64,000 bases of DNA from Rhodobacter xanthinilyticus (GTDB taxonomy: Bacteria; Pseudomonadota; Alphaproteobacteria; Rhodobacterales; Rhodobacteraceae): contig NZ_CP017781.1 in NCBI RefSeq assembly GCF_001856665.1, positions 434,001 to 498,000 of the forward strand. Direction: 5' to 3'. This document shows positions 1 to 8,123 of this stretch, one piece after another. The notes under the pieces are model-generated. The model was not told where the DNA came from and ran no database searches. It worked only from the letters and a program-made list of their open reading frames with translations. Within the stretch, counting starts at the first letter, position 1. Each line of letters begins with the position of its first letter. Both the position numbers and the translations under genes were made by a program.

Positions 1-30
1 CCCGGACGCGGTTTGGAGGTCGCGCTGCGG

Positions 31-378
31 TTAGCCAGCATTCCGGATCCCCTCCGATGCGGCCTCGCCTGCGCTGCTGTGAATGCGGAAGACCGAATCC
101 ATCCGGGTCAGGCGGAACACCTTTTCCACATTCGGCGTCAGCCCGGCGAGCTCGAGCTTGCGGTTGGGCGCGAGGGCTTTCATCACCGCGACCACCGCCC
201 CAAGGCCGGAGCTGTCGAGAAATTCGACCCGACTCATGTCGAGAATGATGCGCGGCGAAGGCTGCGACGCAACTTCGCGCATCTGATCCTTGAAGCGGAT
301 CGCAATCGCTGCGTCGAGCCGCTCCTCGTCGACACGAACGACGAGTGCACCACTCCGAGCTTCGGCATACAGGTTCAT
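31..378 (-). CDS. STAS-domain anti-sigma factor antagonist
   Basis: A 115-residue single-domain STAS protein of the SpoIIAA/RsbV type. Such proteins act in the cytoplasm in partner-switching: the unphosphorylated form binds an anti-sigma kinase and frees its target. The diagnostic segment is FLDSSGLG at residues 53-60, with the phosphorylatable serine at 56 or 57, preceded by the hydrophobic strand IILDMSR. Length is typical. The ATG is supported by GGAG about 11 bases upstream. An RsbW-like kinase would be expected next, but only 30 bases remain downstream, so the partner and the controlled pathway cannot be seen. The gene is separate from the 462-7891 operon, with 83 bp between. Confidence 0.88.
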   Translation of the reverse strand: MNLYAEARSGALVVRVDEERLDAAIAIRFKDQMREVASQPSPRIILDMSRVEFLDSSGLGAVVAVMKALAPNRKLELAGLTPNVEKVFRLTRMDSVFRIHSSAGEAASEGIRNAG

Positions 379-461
379 CTTGAGGCTCCGACTTCGGTTT
401 CCCTGCCGTCAGACTAGCCGCCAATACTTACCATTCCGTATCCGGATATAAGCAATTTTCG

Positions 462-1253
462 CTATCCCGCGGTGACCGGCGCGAAGCCCTCGAGCGAATG
501 CGCGGCCACTTTGTGCAACAGATCGACAAAGCCCGCGACCTGATGCGCCGCCGTCGCGCGGCCCTTTTCGGCACTCGCCGCCGCCGCATCGCCGACCGTT
601 CCTGCCGGGTTCAGATCCGAGGCGATCCAGCCGTAAGATATTGGCCCAATGGGAGAAATCTCCGCCCCCTCGGCGCTCGAAGGGAAATCGCGCGCGGCCG
701 CCATATCGACCGTTTCGGGCGCGAAGGCGAGCATCAAAGAGGTCTCCATATCGCCGCCATGGATCCCGAAGGCGCGCTCGCGCGGCCCATAGAGCCCCTC
801 GGGCTGGCCAAAGGCCGTCCACTGGCATTTCACCGCGAGCATCCCCGCCCGCACCCGCAGCTCACGCGCGAGGATCGAGACGAGATCGACATTGCCACCA
901 TGGCTGTTGACCAGCACGATCTTGCGAATCCCCGCCCGCGCGACCGAGAGCCCGATCTCGGTCCAGACCCGCAGCGCCGTCTCCGCGCTGAGCGTCACGG
1001 TGCCCGCGGCCCACAGATGCTCGTTCGACTTGCCCACCGCCTGCACCGGCAAGATCCGCAGATCGAGATCCTCGCCCGTCCCCTGCCGGCGCAGCTCGGC
1101 CAGCATCCCCTCCATGATCAGCGTATCGGTCCCCACCGGCAGATGCGGGCCATGCTGCTCGATCGCCGCCACCGGCAGGATCGCGATCGTGCGCATCGGG
1201 TCGATCGTCTGAAATTCCGGCGCGCGAAACTGCGCCCAATCGGTGCGGCTCAT
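462..1253 (-). CDS. Creatininase-family amidohydrolase
   Basis: A 263-residue protein of the creatininase/MftE/ArfB family, cytoplasmic metal-dependent hydrolases acting on cyclic or exocyclic amides (creatinine, formylaminopyrimidines, peptide termini). Expected metal ligands are visible: E32 and H34 in IEQHGPHLPVGTD, D43, H118 in NSHGGN and E170 in HGGDMET. Longer in-frame extensions exist, but ATG at 1253 overlaps the upstream reductase stop by 4 bp (ATGA), typical of this operon. It is the last gene of the 462-7891 operon. With a cytosine-deaminase-like enzyme and a pyrimidine-type transporter upstream, it probably opens an amide in the imported compound or an intermediate. The substrate is inferred; true creatininase is not excluded. 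Confidence 0.85.
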   Translation of the reverse strand: MSRTDWAQFRAPEFQTIDPMRTIAILPVAAIEQHGPHLPVGTDTLIMEGMLAELRRQGTGEDLDLRILPVQAVGKSNEHLWAAGTVTLSAETALRVWTEIGLSVARAGIRKIVLVNSHGGNVDLVSILARELRVRAGMLAVKCQWTAFGQPEGLYGPRERAFGIHGGDMETSLMLAFAPETVDMAAARDFPSSAEGAEISPIGPISYGWIASDLNPAGTVGDAAAASAEKGRATAAHQVAGFVDLLHKVAAHSLEGFAPVTAG

Positions 1254-1870
1254 GGCCGGGTCTCCTTCGGGGTCTGGCCGATCAGACGGTCCATCTGGCG
1301 GGCGACGCGCTTGAGGTGGCGCGCGCGGGTGGTTGGGGTCGAGCTGTCCATCAGGTAATGCATCGCGAAGGCGGTGCGCTTGCGCCGCGCACAGAGCAGC
1401 CCGACCCCGCGCATCAGCGTGCGCTTGCCCGGCGCGCCGATGAAGAAGGTCAAAAGCCGCGACGCGCCGCCGGTGGTGAAGACCCCAAGCCGGGTGATAT
1501 GGCGCAGCCCCGGGCGGATCGTGGCGTTCATCGCATCGGGCATCAGGAAGGCGACATCGGGCAACAGCACCCGGTCGAGCCAGCCCTTGAGCATCGCCGG
1601 CAACCCATACCACCAGGTCGGGTAAACGAAGATCAGCGTATCGCACCAACGGATCGCCGCGACATCCTCATCGACCGGCGCGATATTGCCGGGGCAATCG
1701 AGATAGCCCTGCCATTCGGGCGGGCTCAGCACCGGCGAGAAGCCGCGCGCGTAAAGGTCGAGAAGCCGCACCTCGGCCCCCGCGCGGCGGAGCTTTTCGA
1801 GTACCAGATCGCGGATCGAGGCGTTGAACGAGCCTTCCTGCGGATGGCAGTAAACGACAAGCGCACGCAT
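1250..1870 (-). CDS. NAD(P)H-dependent oxidoreductase, flavodoxin-like fold (first copy)
   Basis: A 206-residue protein of the NQO1/MdaB/KefF flavodoxin-like family, which binds FMN or FAD and transfers hydride from NAD(P)H to quinones, nitro or azo groups. The N-terminal strand LVVYCHPQEGSFN is the phosphate-binding motif; YPTWWYGLPAMLKGW and VFTTGGAS are typical flavin and active-site segments. ATG at 1870 overlaps the upstream paralogue's stop by 1 bp, and its own stop overlaps the creatininase start by 4 bp, so the three genes are probably translationally coupled. In this operon it may reduce a catabolic intermediate or regenerate flavin for the FAD-linked oxidase; that role is inferred. 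Confidence 0.85.
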   Translation of the reverse strand: MRALVVYCHPQEGSFNASIRDLVLEKLRRAGAEVRLLDLYARGFSPVLSPPEWQGYLDCPGNIAPVDEDVAAIRWCDTLIFVYPTWWYGLPAMLKGWLDRVLLPDVAFLMPDAMNATIRPGLRHITRLGVFTTGGASRLLTFFIGAPGKRTLMRGVGLLCARRKRTAFAMHYLMDSSTPTTRARHLKRVARQMDRLIGQTPKETRP

Positions 1871-2451
1871 CAGAGCCGCTCCATCTCGGCGCCCACGCGG
1901 GCAAGGAACGCGGCGCGCTTCGCATCGCTCGCGCGGTTCATGTCGTAAAGCGCGAGATAGCGCAGCGTTTCCGCCTGGGTCGCGTAGCGCAGCGCCCGGC
2001 TGACCACCTTGCGCGGCGGATCGCCCGCCCCGAAAGTCCGCCAGCGCGAGCCGCCATAGGTCGTCACCGCGGCGAGCTTGCGGATCTGCGTCAGCGCCGG
2101 TTTCACGAGGCCGTTCTCCATCCGAAACGACACGCCGGGCAGGAACACACGGTCGAAAAACCCTTTCAAAATAGCCGGATAGCCGAAATTCCAGACCGGG
2201 AAGACCAGCACCAGCGCTTGCGCCGCGCGAACCCGCTCGACATAGGGCGCGACCGGGCCGGTATTGGCCGAAAGATCATGATAATCGCGCCGCTCAGCCT
2301 CGGTCAGGACCGGGCTGAACCCCTCGGCGTTGAGGTCGCAATCATCGACCTCCCAACCCCGCGCAGTCAGGCGCTCGACCACGGTGCGGTGCAGGCTCGC
2401 CGAGAAGCTCTCGGGGCAGGGATGGGCAAAGAGAACAAGCGCGCGCGTCAT
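1870..2451 (-). CDS. NAD(P)H-dependent oxidoreductase, flavodoxin-like fold (second copy)
   Basis: A 193-residue paralogue of the adjacent reductase, with LVLFAHPCPESFSAS at the flavin phosphate site, FPVWNFGYPAILKGFFDR and TTYGGSRW. Two neighbouring copies in one operon suggest either a heterodimer or two successive reductions. The ATG at 2451 gives the usual family N terminus; in-frame sequence further upstream runs into a palindromic repeat and is unlikely to be translated. The spacer to the upstream FAD-oxidase gene (2452-2569) carries that repeat, the only larger gap in this part of the operon, so expression of this and the two downstream genes could be lower or separately controlled. 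Confidence 0.85.
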   Translation of the reverse strand: MTRALVLFAHPCPESFSASLHRTVVERLTARGWEVDDCDLNAEGFSPVLTEAERRDYHDLSANTGPVAPYVERVRAAQALVLVFPVWNFGYPAILKGFFDRVFLPGVSFRMENGLVKPALTQIRKLAAVTTYGGSRWRTFGAGDPPRKVVSRALRYATQAETLRYLALYDMNRASDAKRAAFLARVGAEMERL

Positions 2452-2482
2452 GCCTGCCTCCTGCGCGCGTGGGGGAGGTCGC

Positions 2483-2535
2483 TGCGTATTTGGACCAAGA
2501 AGAAGCCCGCAGTTTCTTCTTGGCAAAAATACGCA
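2483..2535. repeat. Palindromic intergenic repeat, copy A
   Basis: Left arm 2483-2504 (TGCGTATTTGGACCAAGAAGAA) and right arm 2514-2535 are inverted repeats apart from about three mismatches near GGA/TTG, around a 9-base loop. It belongs to the family also seen at 9900, 22712, 25444 and 41571. It lies between two co-directional genes of the minus-strand operon and could form an mRNA hairpin that attenuates or stabilises the transcript. Confidence 0.75.
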
Positions 2536-2569
2536 AAATCTGTCGGTCGGGCTGGGCGCCGCGGGCAGG

Positions 2570-3964
2570 TCATTGCGCGGCCCTCATCCCCGCATAGGCA
2601 TAGATCGTCTCATAGGACCAGTCGGGCACATCCCAGGCGATCATTTTGCCGGGGTTCAGCAGGCCCTTCGGATCGGCCTCGCGCTTGAAAGCGAGCTGGC
2701 GTGCATCGGCGGATTGGCGCCCGCCTTCCTCGAGCGTGTAGCGATGCGGGTTGAAGATCATCGCGCCCATATCCTCATGGATCCGCACGATGTCCTCGAG
2801 CCGCTCCTCGGTGGTGAAACGCACGAGCGTCAGCCCCGCATAGATTATCTGGCCGTTTTCCCGCATCACTTCGAGATGCTGCATCAGCTCCGAGCCGAAA
2901 TGCGCGCGCACGCGGGCGATCGTCTCGAGGTAATCGGGGCCGTGATAGCGCACCTGAAGATAGGTGATCCGCGGCTCGACCTTGAGCGCGCGCAGCGTGG
3001 TGTGGTTCCAGCCGTATTCATAAGCGGGCCCCGGGTCGCGCGCCCAGTCGGGAGCGTCCGAGCGGAAGATCAGCTTCGCCGCGGGCCAGCGCGCGAGGAA
3101 GGTCTCGAAGGCGGGCATCGCATGGGGCGCGACCATCACGATGGCGGTGGTGTCCTCAGGCGTGACATGGCCCTTGAAGCGCTGGAAATAGGCCTCGGCG
3201 ATCGGCGCCTCGCAGACGGTGACGAGCTTGAGGAGGATCCCGTCCTCGGCGGCCAGCGCCGCGCCAAAGGCGGCGGCCATCTCGAAATCGGGCAGGGTGA
3301 CGAAGCCCGACACCCAGTCATAGGCGGGCGCGAGCGGCATCTCGATCTCGGTGATGATGCCATTCGTGCCATAGGCATGGCTGACGCGGTGCAGCTCCTC
3401 GCCGGTGAACTCGTGGATCTGCGGCTCGGCCTCCATCGTCACCACCCGCAGCCGGATGATATTGCCCAGATCGCGCAGCGCGCCCCAGCGCACCGAGCCG
3501 ACGCCCCCCGAGCCCCCCGCGATGAACCCGCCGAGCGTCGCGGTCGCCGCCGTCGAGGGCATCATCCGCAGTTCCTGCCCCGAGGCCGCGCGGGTCTGCG
3601 CATCGAGCTCGCGGATCACGATCCCGGGCTCGGCCACCACGCGCCCGGGCGCGATCTCGCGGATCTTGTCGAGATGTTTGAGATGCATCACGCAGCCGCC
3701 CGCGAGCGGCATCGCCTGACCGTAATTGCCGGTGCCCGCGCCGCGCACGGTGACCGGCACGTCATGGGCGTAACAGGTGCGCAGCACCTCGATCACCTCG
3801 GCCTCCGAGCGCGGCGAGACCACGAAATCGGCCACGACATGATCGAGCCGGGCCTTCAGAACCGGCGAATACCAGAAGAAATCGCGGCTTTTCGATTTCA
3901 CCGAGGCGGGGTTTTCATCGAGGTCGAGATGGGCGAGGGCGGCTTTGGCGGCGGCGAGGTTCAT
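2570..3964 (-). CDS. FAD-binding (PCMH-type) oxidase
   Basis: A 464-residue FAD-linked oxidase or dehydrogenase of the GlcD/vanillyl-alcohol-oxidase superfamily. The N-terminal FAD domain (about residues 40-220) shows VTVRGAGTGNYGQ, the pyrophosphate-contacting loop, then RVVAEPGIVIRELD and GGFIAGGSGGVGS. The C terminus carries GLLNPGKMIAW, typical of the substrate and cap domain. It should oxidise a hydroxy or amine carbon with FAD as acceptor. ATG at 3964 overlaps the amidohydrolase stop by 4 bp. Coupling to a deaminase and a transporter suggests oxidation of a ring or side chain in an imported heterocycle. No heme or iron-sulphur partner gene is nearby, so the electron acceptor is unknown. 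Confidence 0.87.
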   Translation of the reverse strand: MNLAAAKAALAHLDLDENPASVKSKSRDFFWYSPVLKARLDHVVADFVVSPRSEAEVIEVLRTCYAHDVPVTVRGAGTGNYGQAMPLAGGCVMHLKHLDKIREIAPGRVVAEPGIVIRELDAQTRAASGQELRMMPSTAATATLGGFIAGGSGGVGSVRWGALRDLGNIIRLRVVTMEAEPQIHEFTGEELHRVSHAYGTNGIITEIEMPLAPAYDWVSGFVTLPDFEMAAAFGAALAAEDGILLKLVTVCEAPIAEAYFQRFKGHVTPEDTTAIVMVAPHAMPAFETFLARWPAAKLIFRSDAPDWARDPGPAYEYGWNHTTLRALKVEPRITYLQVRYHGPDYLETIARVRAHFGSELMQHLEVMRENGQIIYAGLTLVRFTTEERLEDIVRIHEDMGAMIFNPHRYTLEEGGRQSADARQLAFKREADPKGLLNPGKMIAWDVPDWSYETIYAYAGMRAAQ

Positions 3965-5226
3965 GACATCAATCCATCGAGTTCGGCATAATCGGGCAGG
4001 GTTCGGTCGATCTGGCGGCCGGCGCGCAGAACGATCCGGTCGGCTTGCGGGCGGGCGAAAAGCTCGCTCCAGCTGCGCGCGCGGGTGATCACGAGATCGG
4101 CGGGCGCGCCGGGGGCGAGCGAGGGCGGCGCCACCCCGCAGGCCGCCGCGGGGTTCGAGACAAAGGCCCGCGGCCAGGCGGCGCCGGCATGATCGAGATG
4201 CGCGATCCGCGTGGCCTCGCGCATCACCTCGAGCATGTCGAGATCGCCATAGGCATAGAACGGGTCGCGCGTGTTGTCGGAGGCAAAGCTCACATTGATC
4301 CCGCGCGCGGCCATCTCATGCACGAGCGTCACCCCCCGCCAGCGCGGCGTGCGGCCCGCCACGCGGTCTTGCAGATACATGTTGCACATCGGCAGGCTGA
4401 CGACATCGAGCCCGGCGCGCGCCACCAGATCGAGGGTCTTCTCGGCCTCGGCCTCCTCCTGCACCGCGAGCGAGCAGCAATGGCCGACCGTCACGCGCCC
4501 GGTAAAGCCCGTCTCGAGCACCACCTCGGCAATCGCGCGCAGCGTCGCCACGCTCGGGTCGCCGGTCTCGTCAACATGGAAATCGGTATCGAGCTCGTGC
4601 CGCACGGCATGGTCGAAAAACGCCCGCAGGCGGCGTTTGAGATCGGGCTGCGGGTAGGTGACGCAGCCAAGCACGCCCCCCGAGGCCGCGACGATCTCGG
4701 CGGTGCGCGCAAAGGGCCCGCCCGCATCGACCAGATCGATCGGCACGAGGCAGGCGCCCTGCAGCTCGATCCGCCCCGCCCAGCGATCGCGCATCTCGGC
4801 AAAGACCGGGAAGGAGATTTCGTCTTGCGGCGCGAGGCTGTCGAGATGGGTGCGGATCGCGCGGGTGCCATGCGCATAGGCGCAGCGCAACGAAAACTCC
4901 ATCCGCGCGGCGACATCGGCGGCCGACCAATTCGCCACCCGGTCCGCGCCCACGCTCGCGAGCGCCCCGCCGAAGGTGCCATCGGGGTTGGCCGCGCGCG
5001 GCCAGATATGGCCCTTGTCGAGATGGGTATGCATGTCGACAAAGGCCGGAAACACCATCGCGCCGCCCATGTCGATCTCGGGGCAGGGGCCGGTCTCGGC
5101 CACGATCCGGCCCTCGGCGATGCTCAGATCGAGCCGCACGAGATCGCCATCTTGATCGAGGAGGCAGGCCGGGGTCTTCAGGTTCAACAGACGATACGTG
5201 CCGCTGGGCAGAACGCGGAAATCCAT
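3961..5226 (-). CDS. Cytosine-deaminase-like amidohydrolase
   Basis: A 421-residue TIM-barrel metallohydrolase related to cytosine/isoguanine deaminase (CodA, COG0402). Visible metal and catalytic residues: H66 and H68 in HTHLDKGH, H217 and E220 in DFHVDETGD, H249 in VTVGHC, and D317 in FASDNTRDPF. This set matches CodA positions and indicates hydrolytic deamination or ring opening of a heterocycle, although the HVDETGD motif differs from HCDE of classical cytosine deaminases. The ATG at 5226 is chosen because GGGAG lies about 7 bases upstream and because it shares one base with the permease stop; an in-frame start 33 bases upstream lacks support. It lies in the transporter operon, so its substrate is probably the imported ligand. 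Confidence 0.88.
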   Translation of the reverse strand: MDFRVLPSGTYRLLNLKTPACLLDQDGDLVRLDLSIAEGRIVAETGPCPEIDMGGAMVFPAFVDMHTHLDKGHIWPRAANPDGTFGGALASVGADRVANWSAADVAARMEFSLRCAYAHGTRAIRTHLDSLAPQDEISFPVFAEMRDRWAGRIELQGACLVPIDLVDAGGPFARTAEIVAASGGVLGCVTYPQPDLKRRLRAFFDHAVRHELDTDFHVDETGDPSVATLRAIAEVVLETGFTGRVTVGHCCSLAVQEEAEAEKTLDLVARAGLDVVSLPMCNMYLQDRVAGRTPRWRGVTLVHEMAARGINVSFASDNTRDPFYAYGDLDMLEVMREATRIAHLDHAGAAWPRAFVSNPAAACGVAPPSLAPGAPADLVITRARSWSELFARPQADRIVLRAGRQIDRTLPDYAELDGLMS

Positions 5227-6068
5227 CAAATCTCCCGTTTGAGGGCACTTTCGTGCCATTTGTGAAGAAGCAGATGCGTGACGAGGCTGAGCACCGCGAA
5301 GATCACCACGCCGGTGAGCGCGATCAGCACAAGCGCGGCAAACATCCGCGGGATATTGAGCCGATAGCCCGCCTCGAGGATGCGAAACGCGAGCCCCGAG
5401 CCGATGCCGCCGGTGCCGGCGACATATTCGGCCACCACCGCGCCGATCAGGCTCAGCCCGCCCGCGATCCGCAAGCCCCCGAGGAAATAGGGCAGCGCCG
5501 TCGGCAGTTGCAGATAGCGCAGCCGCTGCCAGCGCGTCGCGCCGTAGATCTTGTAGAGATCGCGCAGGTTGTGGTCGGTCGAGTTGAGCCCGAGGGTGGT
5601 GTTCGACAGGATCGGGAAGAAGGCCACGAGCCAGGCGCAGAGCAGCAGCCCGACGATGCGGTTATCGACATAGATGAAGATCAGGGGCGCGATCGAGACG
5701 ACCGGGGTGACCTGCAAGACCACCGCGAAAGGGTAAAAGCACATCTCCGCCCAACGCGAGAGCGAGAAGAGCACCGCGAGCCCCACCCCGCCGATCACCG
5801 CCACGGCGAGCGCGGCGAGGGTGATTTGCAGCGTGACGAGAAGCGCCGGGCCGAGGATCGGGAAATCCTTCACCAGGGTCTCCGCCACGAGCCCGGGCGC
5901 GGGCAGGATATAATGCGGGATCGCGTTCCAGACGACGATCCGGTCCCACAGCAGGATCATCAGCGCCACCGTCAGCGCGGGCAGCGCCCAGCGCGCGATC
6001 TTCTCGCGCCGCCGCGCGCGGGCGCGGGCGATCTCATCGGCGTCGCGCAGGGGTTCGACGAGGCTCAT
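5226..6068 (-). CDS. ABC transporter permease (SsuC/TauC/ThiX type)
   Basis: A 280-residue inner-membrane permease of the nitrate/sulfonate/pyrimidine-precursor uptake class, with about six hydrophobic segments. The cytoplasmic coupling loop is recognisable around YKIYGATRWQRLRYLQLPTA, the EAA motif that docks the ATPase. ATG at 6068 overlaps the ATPase stop by 4 bp; a longer in-frame start inside the ATPase gene was not used. Together with the ATPase and the NMT1-type binding protein upstream it forms a complete importer. The family includes thiamin-pyrimidine (ThiXYZ) and riboflavin transporters, consistent with a heterocyclic ligand. Confidence 0.92.
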   Translation of the reverse strand: MSLVEPLRDADEIARARARRREKIARWALPALTVALMILLWDRIVVWNAIPHYILPAPGLVAETLVKDFPILGPALLVTLQITLAALAVAVIGGVGLAVLFSLSRWAEMCFYPFAVVLQVTPVVSIAPLIFIYVDNRIVGLLLCAWLVAFFPILSNTTLGLNSTDHNLRDLYKIYGATRWQRLRYLQLPTALPYFLGGLRIAGGLSLIGAVVAEYVAGTGGIGSGLAFRILEAGYRLNIPRMFAALVLIALTGVVIFAVLSLVTHLLLHKWHESALKREI

Positions 6069-6853
6069 GCGGTCTCTCCCATCGCGGCATGGAGCGCATC
6101 CGAGGCCGTCCGGCACAGCGCGGCATATTCGGCCGAGGTGCGGAACGCCTCGCCGCGGGGGTAGGGGGCGTCGACGGTGAGCTCGCGCGCCACCCGCCCC
6201 GGCCGCGCCGCCATCACCACGATCCGGTCGCTCAGAAACACCGATTCAAACACCGAATGGGTGACGAAGATCACCGTCGAGGCGATCTTCTCCTTCAGCT
6301 CGAGCAGATCCTTGTTGAGCTTGTGGCGGGTGATCTCGTCGAGCGCGGCGAAGGGCTCATCCATCAAGATCAGCTTCGGCCGCGTCACCATCGCCCGCGC
6401 GATCGAGACCCGCATCTTCATCCCGCCGGAGAGCTCGCGCGGATAGGATTTCGCGAAAGCTTCGAGGCCGACGAGTTTCAGCGCGAGGTGAATATCCTGC
6501 GCGACTTCGGCGAAACTGCGGCCCTTGAGGCGAAACGGCAGATAGACATTCTGCTCGACCGTGGCCCAGGGCATCAGCGTCGGCTCCTGAAACACCACGC
6601 CGATCTCCGCCTCGCCGCTCGCCCAGGCGATCTGCCCGCGCGTCGGGTGCATCAGCCCCGCAATCAGCCGCAGCGCGGTCGATTTCCCGCAGCCCGAAGG
6701 CCCGAGCAGCGAGATGAAATCGCCCTCGTTCACGACAAGGTTCATCTCCTGAAGCGCCAGAACATCGCCGCCGAAGACCTTGTCGACGCCCGCGATCTCC
6801 ATCAGCTTCGGCCGCTCGCCCAGAGGCTTCGGCCGGCGCCACGTCACCACCAT
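6065..6853 (-). CDS. ABC transporter ATP-binding protein (SsuB/TauB/ThiZ type)
   Basis: A 262-residue importer ATPase. Walker A is GPSGCGKS, the signature is LSGGMKMRVSIARA, and Walker B is LILMDEPFAALDE followed by FVTHSVFES with the switch histidine. These define the nitrate/taurine/pyrimidine importer subfamily. It powers the permease encoded immediately downstream and follows the binding-protein gene after a 51-base gap. An internal Met at residue 18 (MEIAGVDK) could be an alternative start; the longer form is kept. All catalytic residues are intact. Confidence 0.92.
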   Translation of the reverse strand: MVVTWRRPKPLGERPKLMEIAGVDKVFGGDVLALQEMNLVVNEGDFISLLGPSGCGKSTALRLIAGLMHPTRGQIAWASGEAEIGVVFQEPTLMPWATVEQNVYLPFRLKGRSFAEVAQDIHLALKLVGLEAFAKSYPRELSGGMKMRVSIARAMVTRPKLILMDEPFAALDEITRHKLNKDLLELKEKIASTVIFVTHSVFESVFLSDRIVVMAARPGRVARELTVDAPYPRGEAFRTSAEYAALCRTASDALHAAMGETA

Positions 6854-6904
6854 CGGTGCACCCTTCCCCTTCGCGAAAGCGGGCCCGAAGGCCCGCCCAA
6901 GGCC

Positions 6905-7891
6905 TTACTTCTTGAGATCCATCCCGACGCCTTTGTTCACGAACTCAAGCGTGTAGGCCTTGGTATACTCGAGATCGGCCGGCACCACGCCCGCCGCGAC
7001 CATCTTGTCGAAGAAGTCCTTGATATGGGCGTCCGTCATCGTGCCGATCCCGGTCTCGAGCGCCTCGCCCGAATCGACGATCCCCGCGGCCTTCATCTGC
7101 TCGATGCCGAAGGCGATCTGCTCGTCGGTCATGTCGGGGTTGTCTTTCTTGATCATCGCATTGGCGGCCGAGTTGTCGCCATAGAGATAGCTGTACCAGC
7201 CCTTGATCGAGCCATCGACGAAACAGCTCACCACCTCGGGCTTCGTGGCGATCGTGTCGGCCATCGTCTCGATCAGCGTCGAATAGCTCGAATAGCCCTG
7301 ATCGGCGAGCAGCCAGACATCGGGTTTGAACCCGCCCTCCTTCTCGACCATCAGGGGCTCGGAGGAGAGATAGCCCTGCATGCCGCTCTCCGGGTCCGCG
7401 ATGAACGGCGCCGGGTTGAAGGTGTAGACCTGCCGCTGCTCGGGGGTGAAACCAAAGGCGTTGATCATCCACTGGTAATAGGAAGCATAGCCCGCATCAC
7501 CGAGGTAAAGTTTCAAGTTTTTCAAATCTTCGAAATTCTTGGCCTTGCCCGGATGGGTCAGGATCACCTGCGGCTCCTTCTGGAAACTCGCCGCGACGGC
7601 CACCACCGGGATCCCCTCCTGCACCGCCGAGAATTGCTCGAGCAGGCTGCCGCCCATGTTGAAATCGATCTTGCCCGCCAGCATCAGCGCGCGGTTGTTC
7701 ACCTGCGGCCCGCCCGGCTGGATCGTGACATCGAGCCCGCAGGCCGCATAGGTGCCGTCCGCCACCGCCTGATAGAACCCGCCATGTTCGGCCTGTGCGA
7801 GCCAGTTCGTGCCGAAGGTCACGGGCGTGTTGGCGGCGGCGGCGCCGGCCGCGGTGGCGCCGATCAGAAGGGCGAGAGCGAATTTTGTCAT
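6905..7891 (-). CDS. NMT1/THI5-like (ThiY-type) ABC substrate-binding protein
   Basis: A 328-residue periplasmic binding protein. The first 20 residues form a Sec signal peptide with cleavage after AAGAAAA. The mature part shows the NMT1/THI5-like fold: FGTNWLAQAEHGGFYQAVADG, then VNNRALMLAGKIDFNMGG. Relatives bind formylaminopyrimidine, thiamin precursors, riboflavin or aromatic sulfonates. It is the first gene of the minus-strand operon and should give it its ligand specificity. The promoter must lie in 7892-8123, which also serves the divergent ridA and holds a RutR-like palindrome. A pyrimidine-type ligand is inferred from the family and the neighbours. Confidence 0.9.
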   Translation of the reverse strand: MTKFALALLIGATAAGAAAANTPVTFGTNWLAQAEHGGFYQAVADGTYAACGLDVTIQPGGPQVNNRALMLAGKIDFNMGGSLLEQFSAVQEGIPVVAVAASFQKEPQVILTHPGKAKNFEDLKNLKLYLGDAGYASYYQWMINAFGFTPEQRQVYTFNPAPFIADPESGMQGYLSSEPLMVEKEGGFKPDVWLLADQGYSSYSTLIETMADTIATKPEVVSCFVDGSIKGWYSYLYGDNSAANAMIKKDNPDMTDEQIAFGIEQMKAAGIVDSGEALETGIGTMTDAHIKDFFDKMVAAGVVPADLEYTKAYTLEFVNKGVGMDLKK

Positions 7892-8051
7892 GGGGGCTCC
7901 GGGGATGTGAGATGTTCGCCCCCAACACTAGGCCGCGCCCGCGCGCCGCTCAGGGGCGAGAATGAAAATTCGCCCGAAGATTTCAGCCGCGCCCGGCCAT
8001 TGGGCGGATTTTCCCGCAGCGCGCCGGAAATTTCGGCGCAGGCGAAATATT

Positions 8052-8067
8052 TTGGCCCTTTGGTCAA
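8052..8067. promoter_or_regulatory. RutR-like operator palindrome
   Basis: TTGGCCCTTTGGTCAA is an imperfect palindrome. Its right half TGGTCAA exactly matches the half-site of the known RutR operator (TTGACCA-N2-TGGTCAA); the left half differs at two positions. It lies between the divergent importer/catabolic operon (start 7891) and ridA (start 8124). RutR is the uracil/thymine-responsive repressor of pyrimidine catabolism, so the site fits the proposed heterocycle role. No regulator gene is present nearby. Confidence 0.45.
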
Positions 8068-8123
8068 GAATGCTGGTGAGTCGCCCCCGCCCCCGGCAGG
8101 CTCGGCCCGAAGAGGAGACCGCG

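Noticed and set aside
439-448. TATCCGGATA palindrome near the STAS gene
   Set aside because: A ten-base palindrome alone is not evidence for an operator; no second copy or known motif.
462-1649. Longer creatininase reading with start at 1649
   Set aside because: The extra 132 residues are in the shadow of the reductase gene; ATG 1253 with the ATGA overlap gives the family N terminus.
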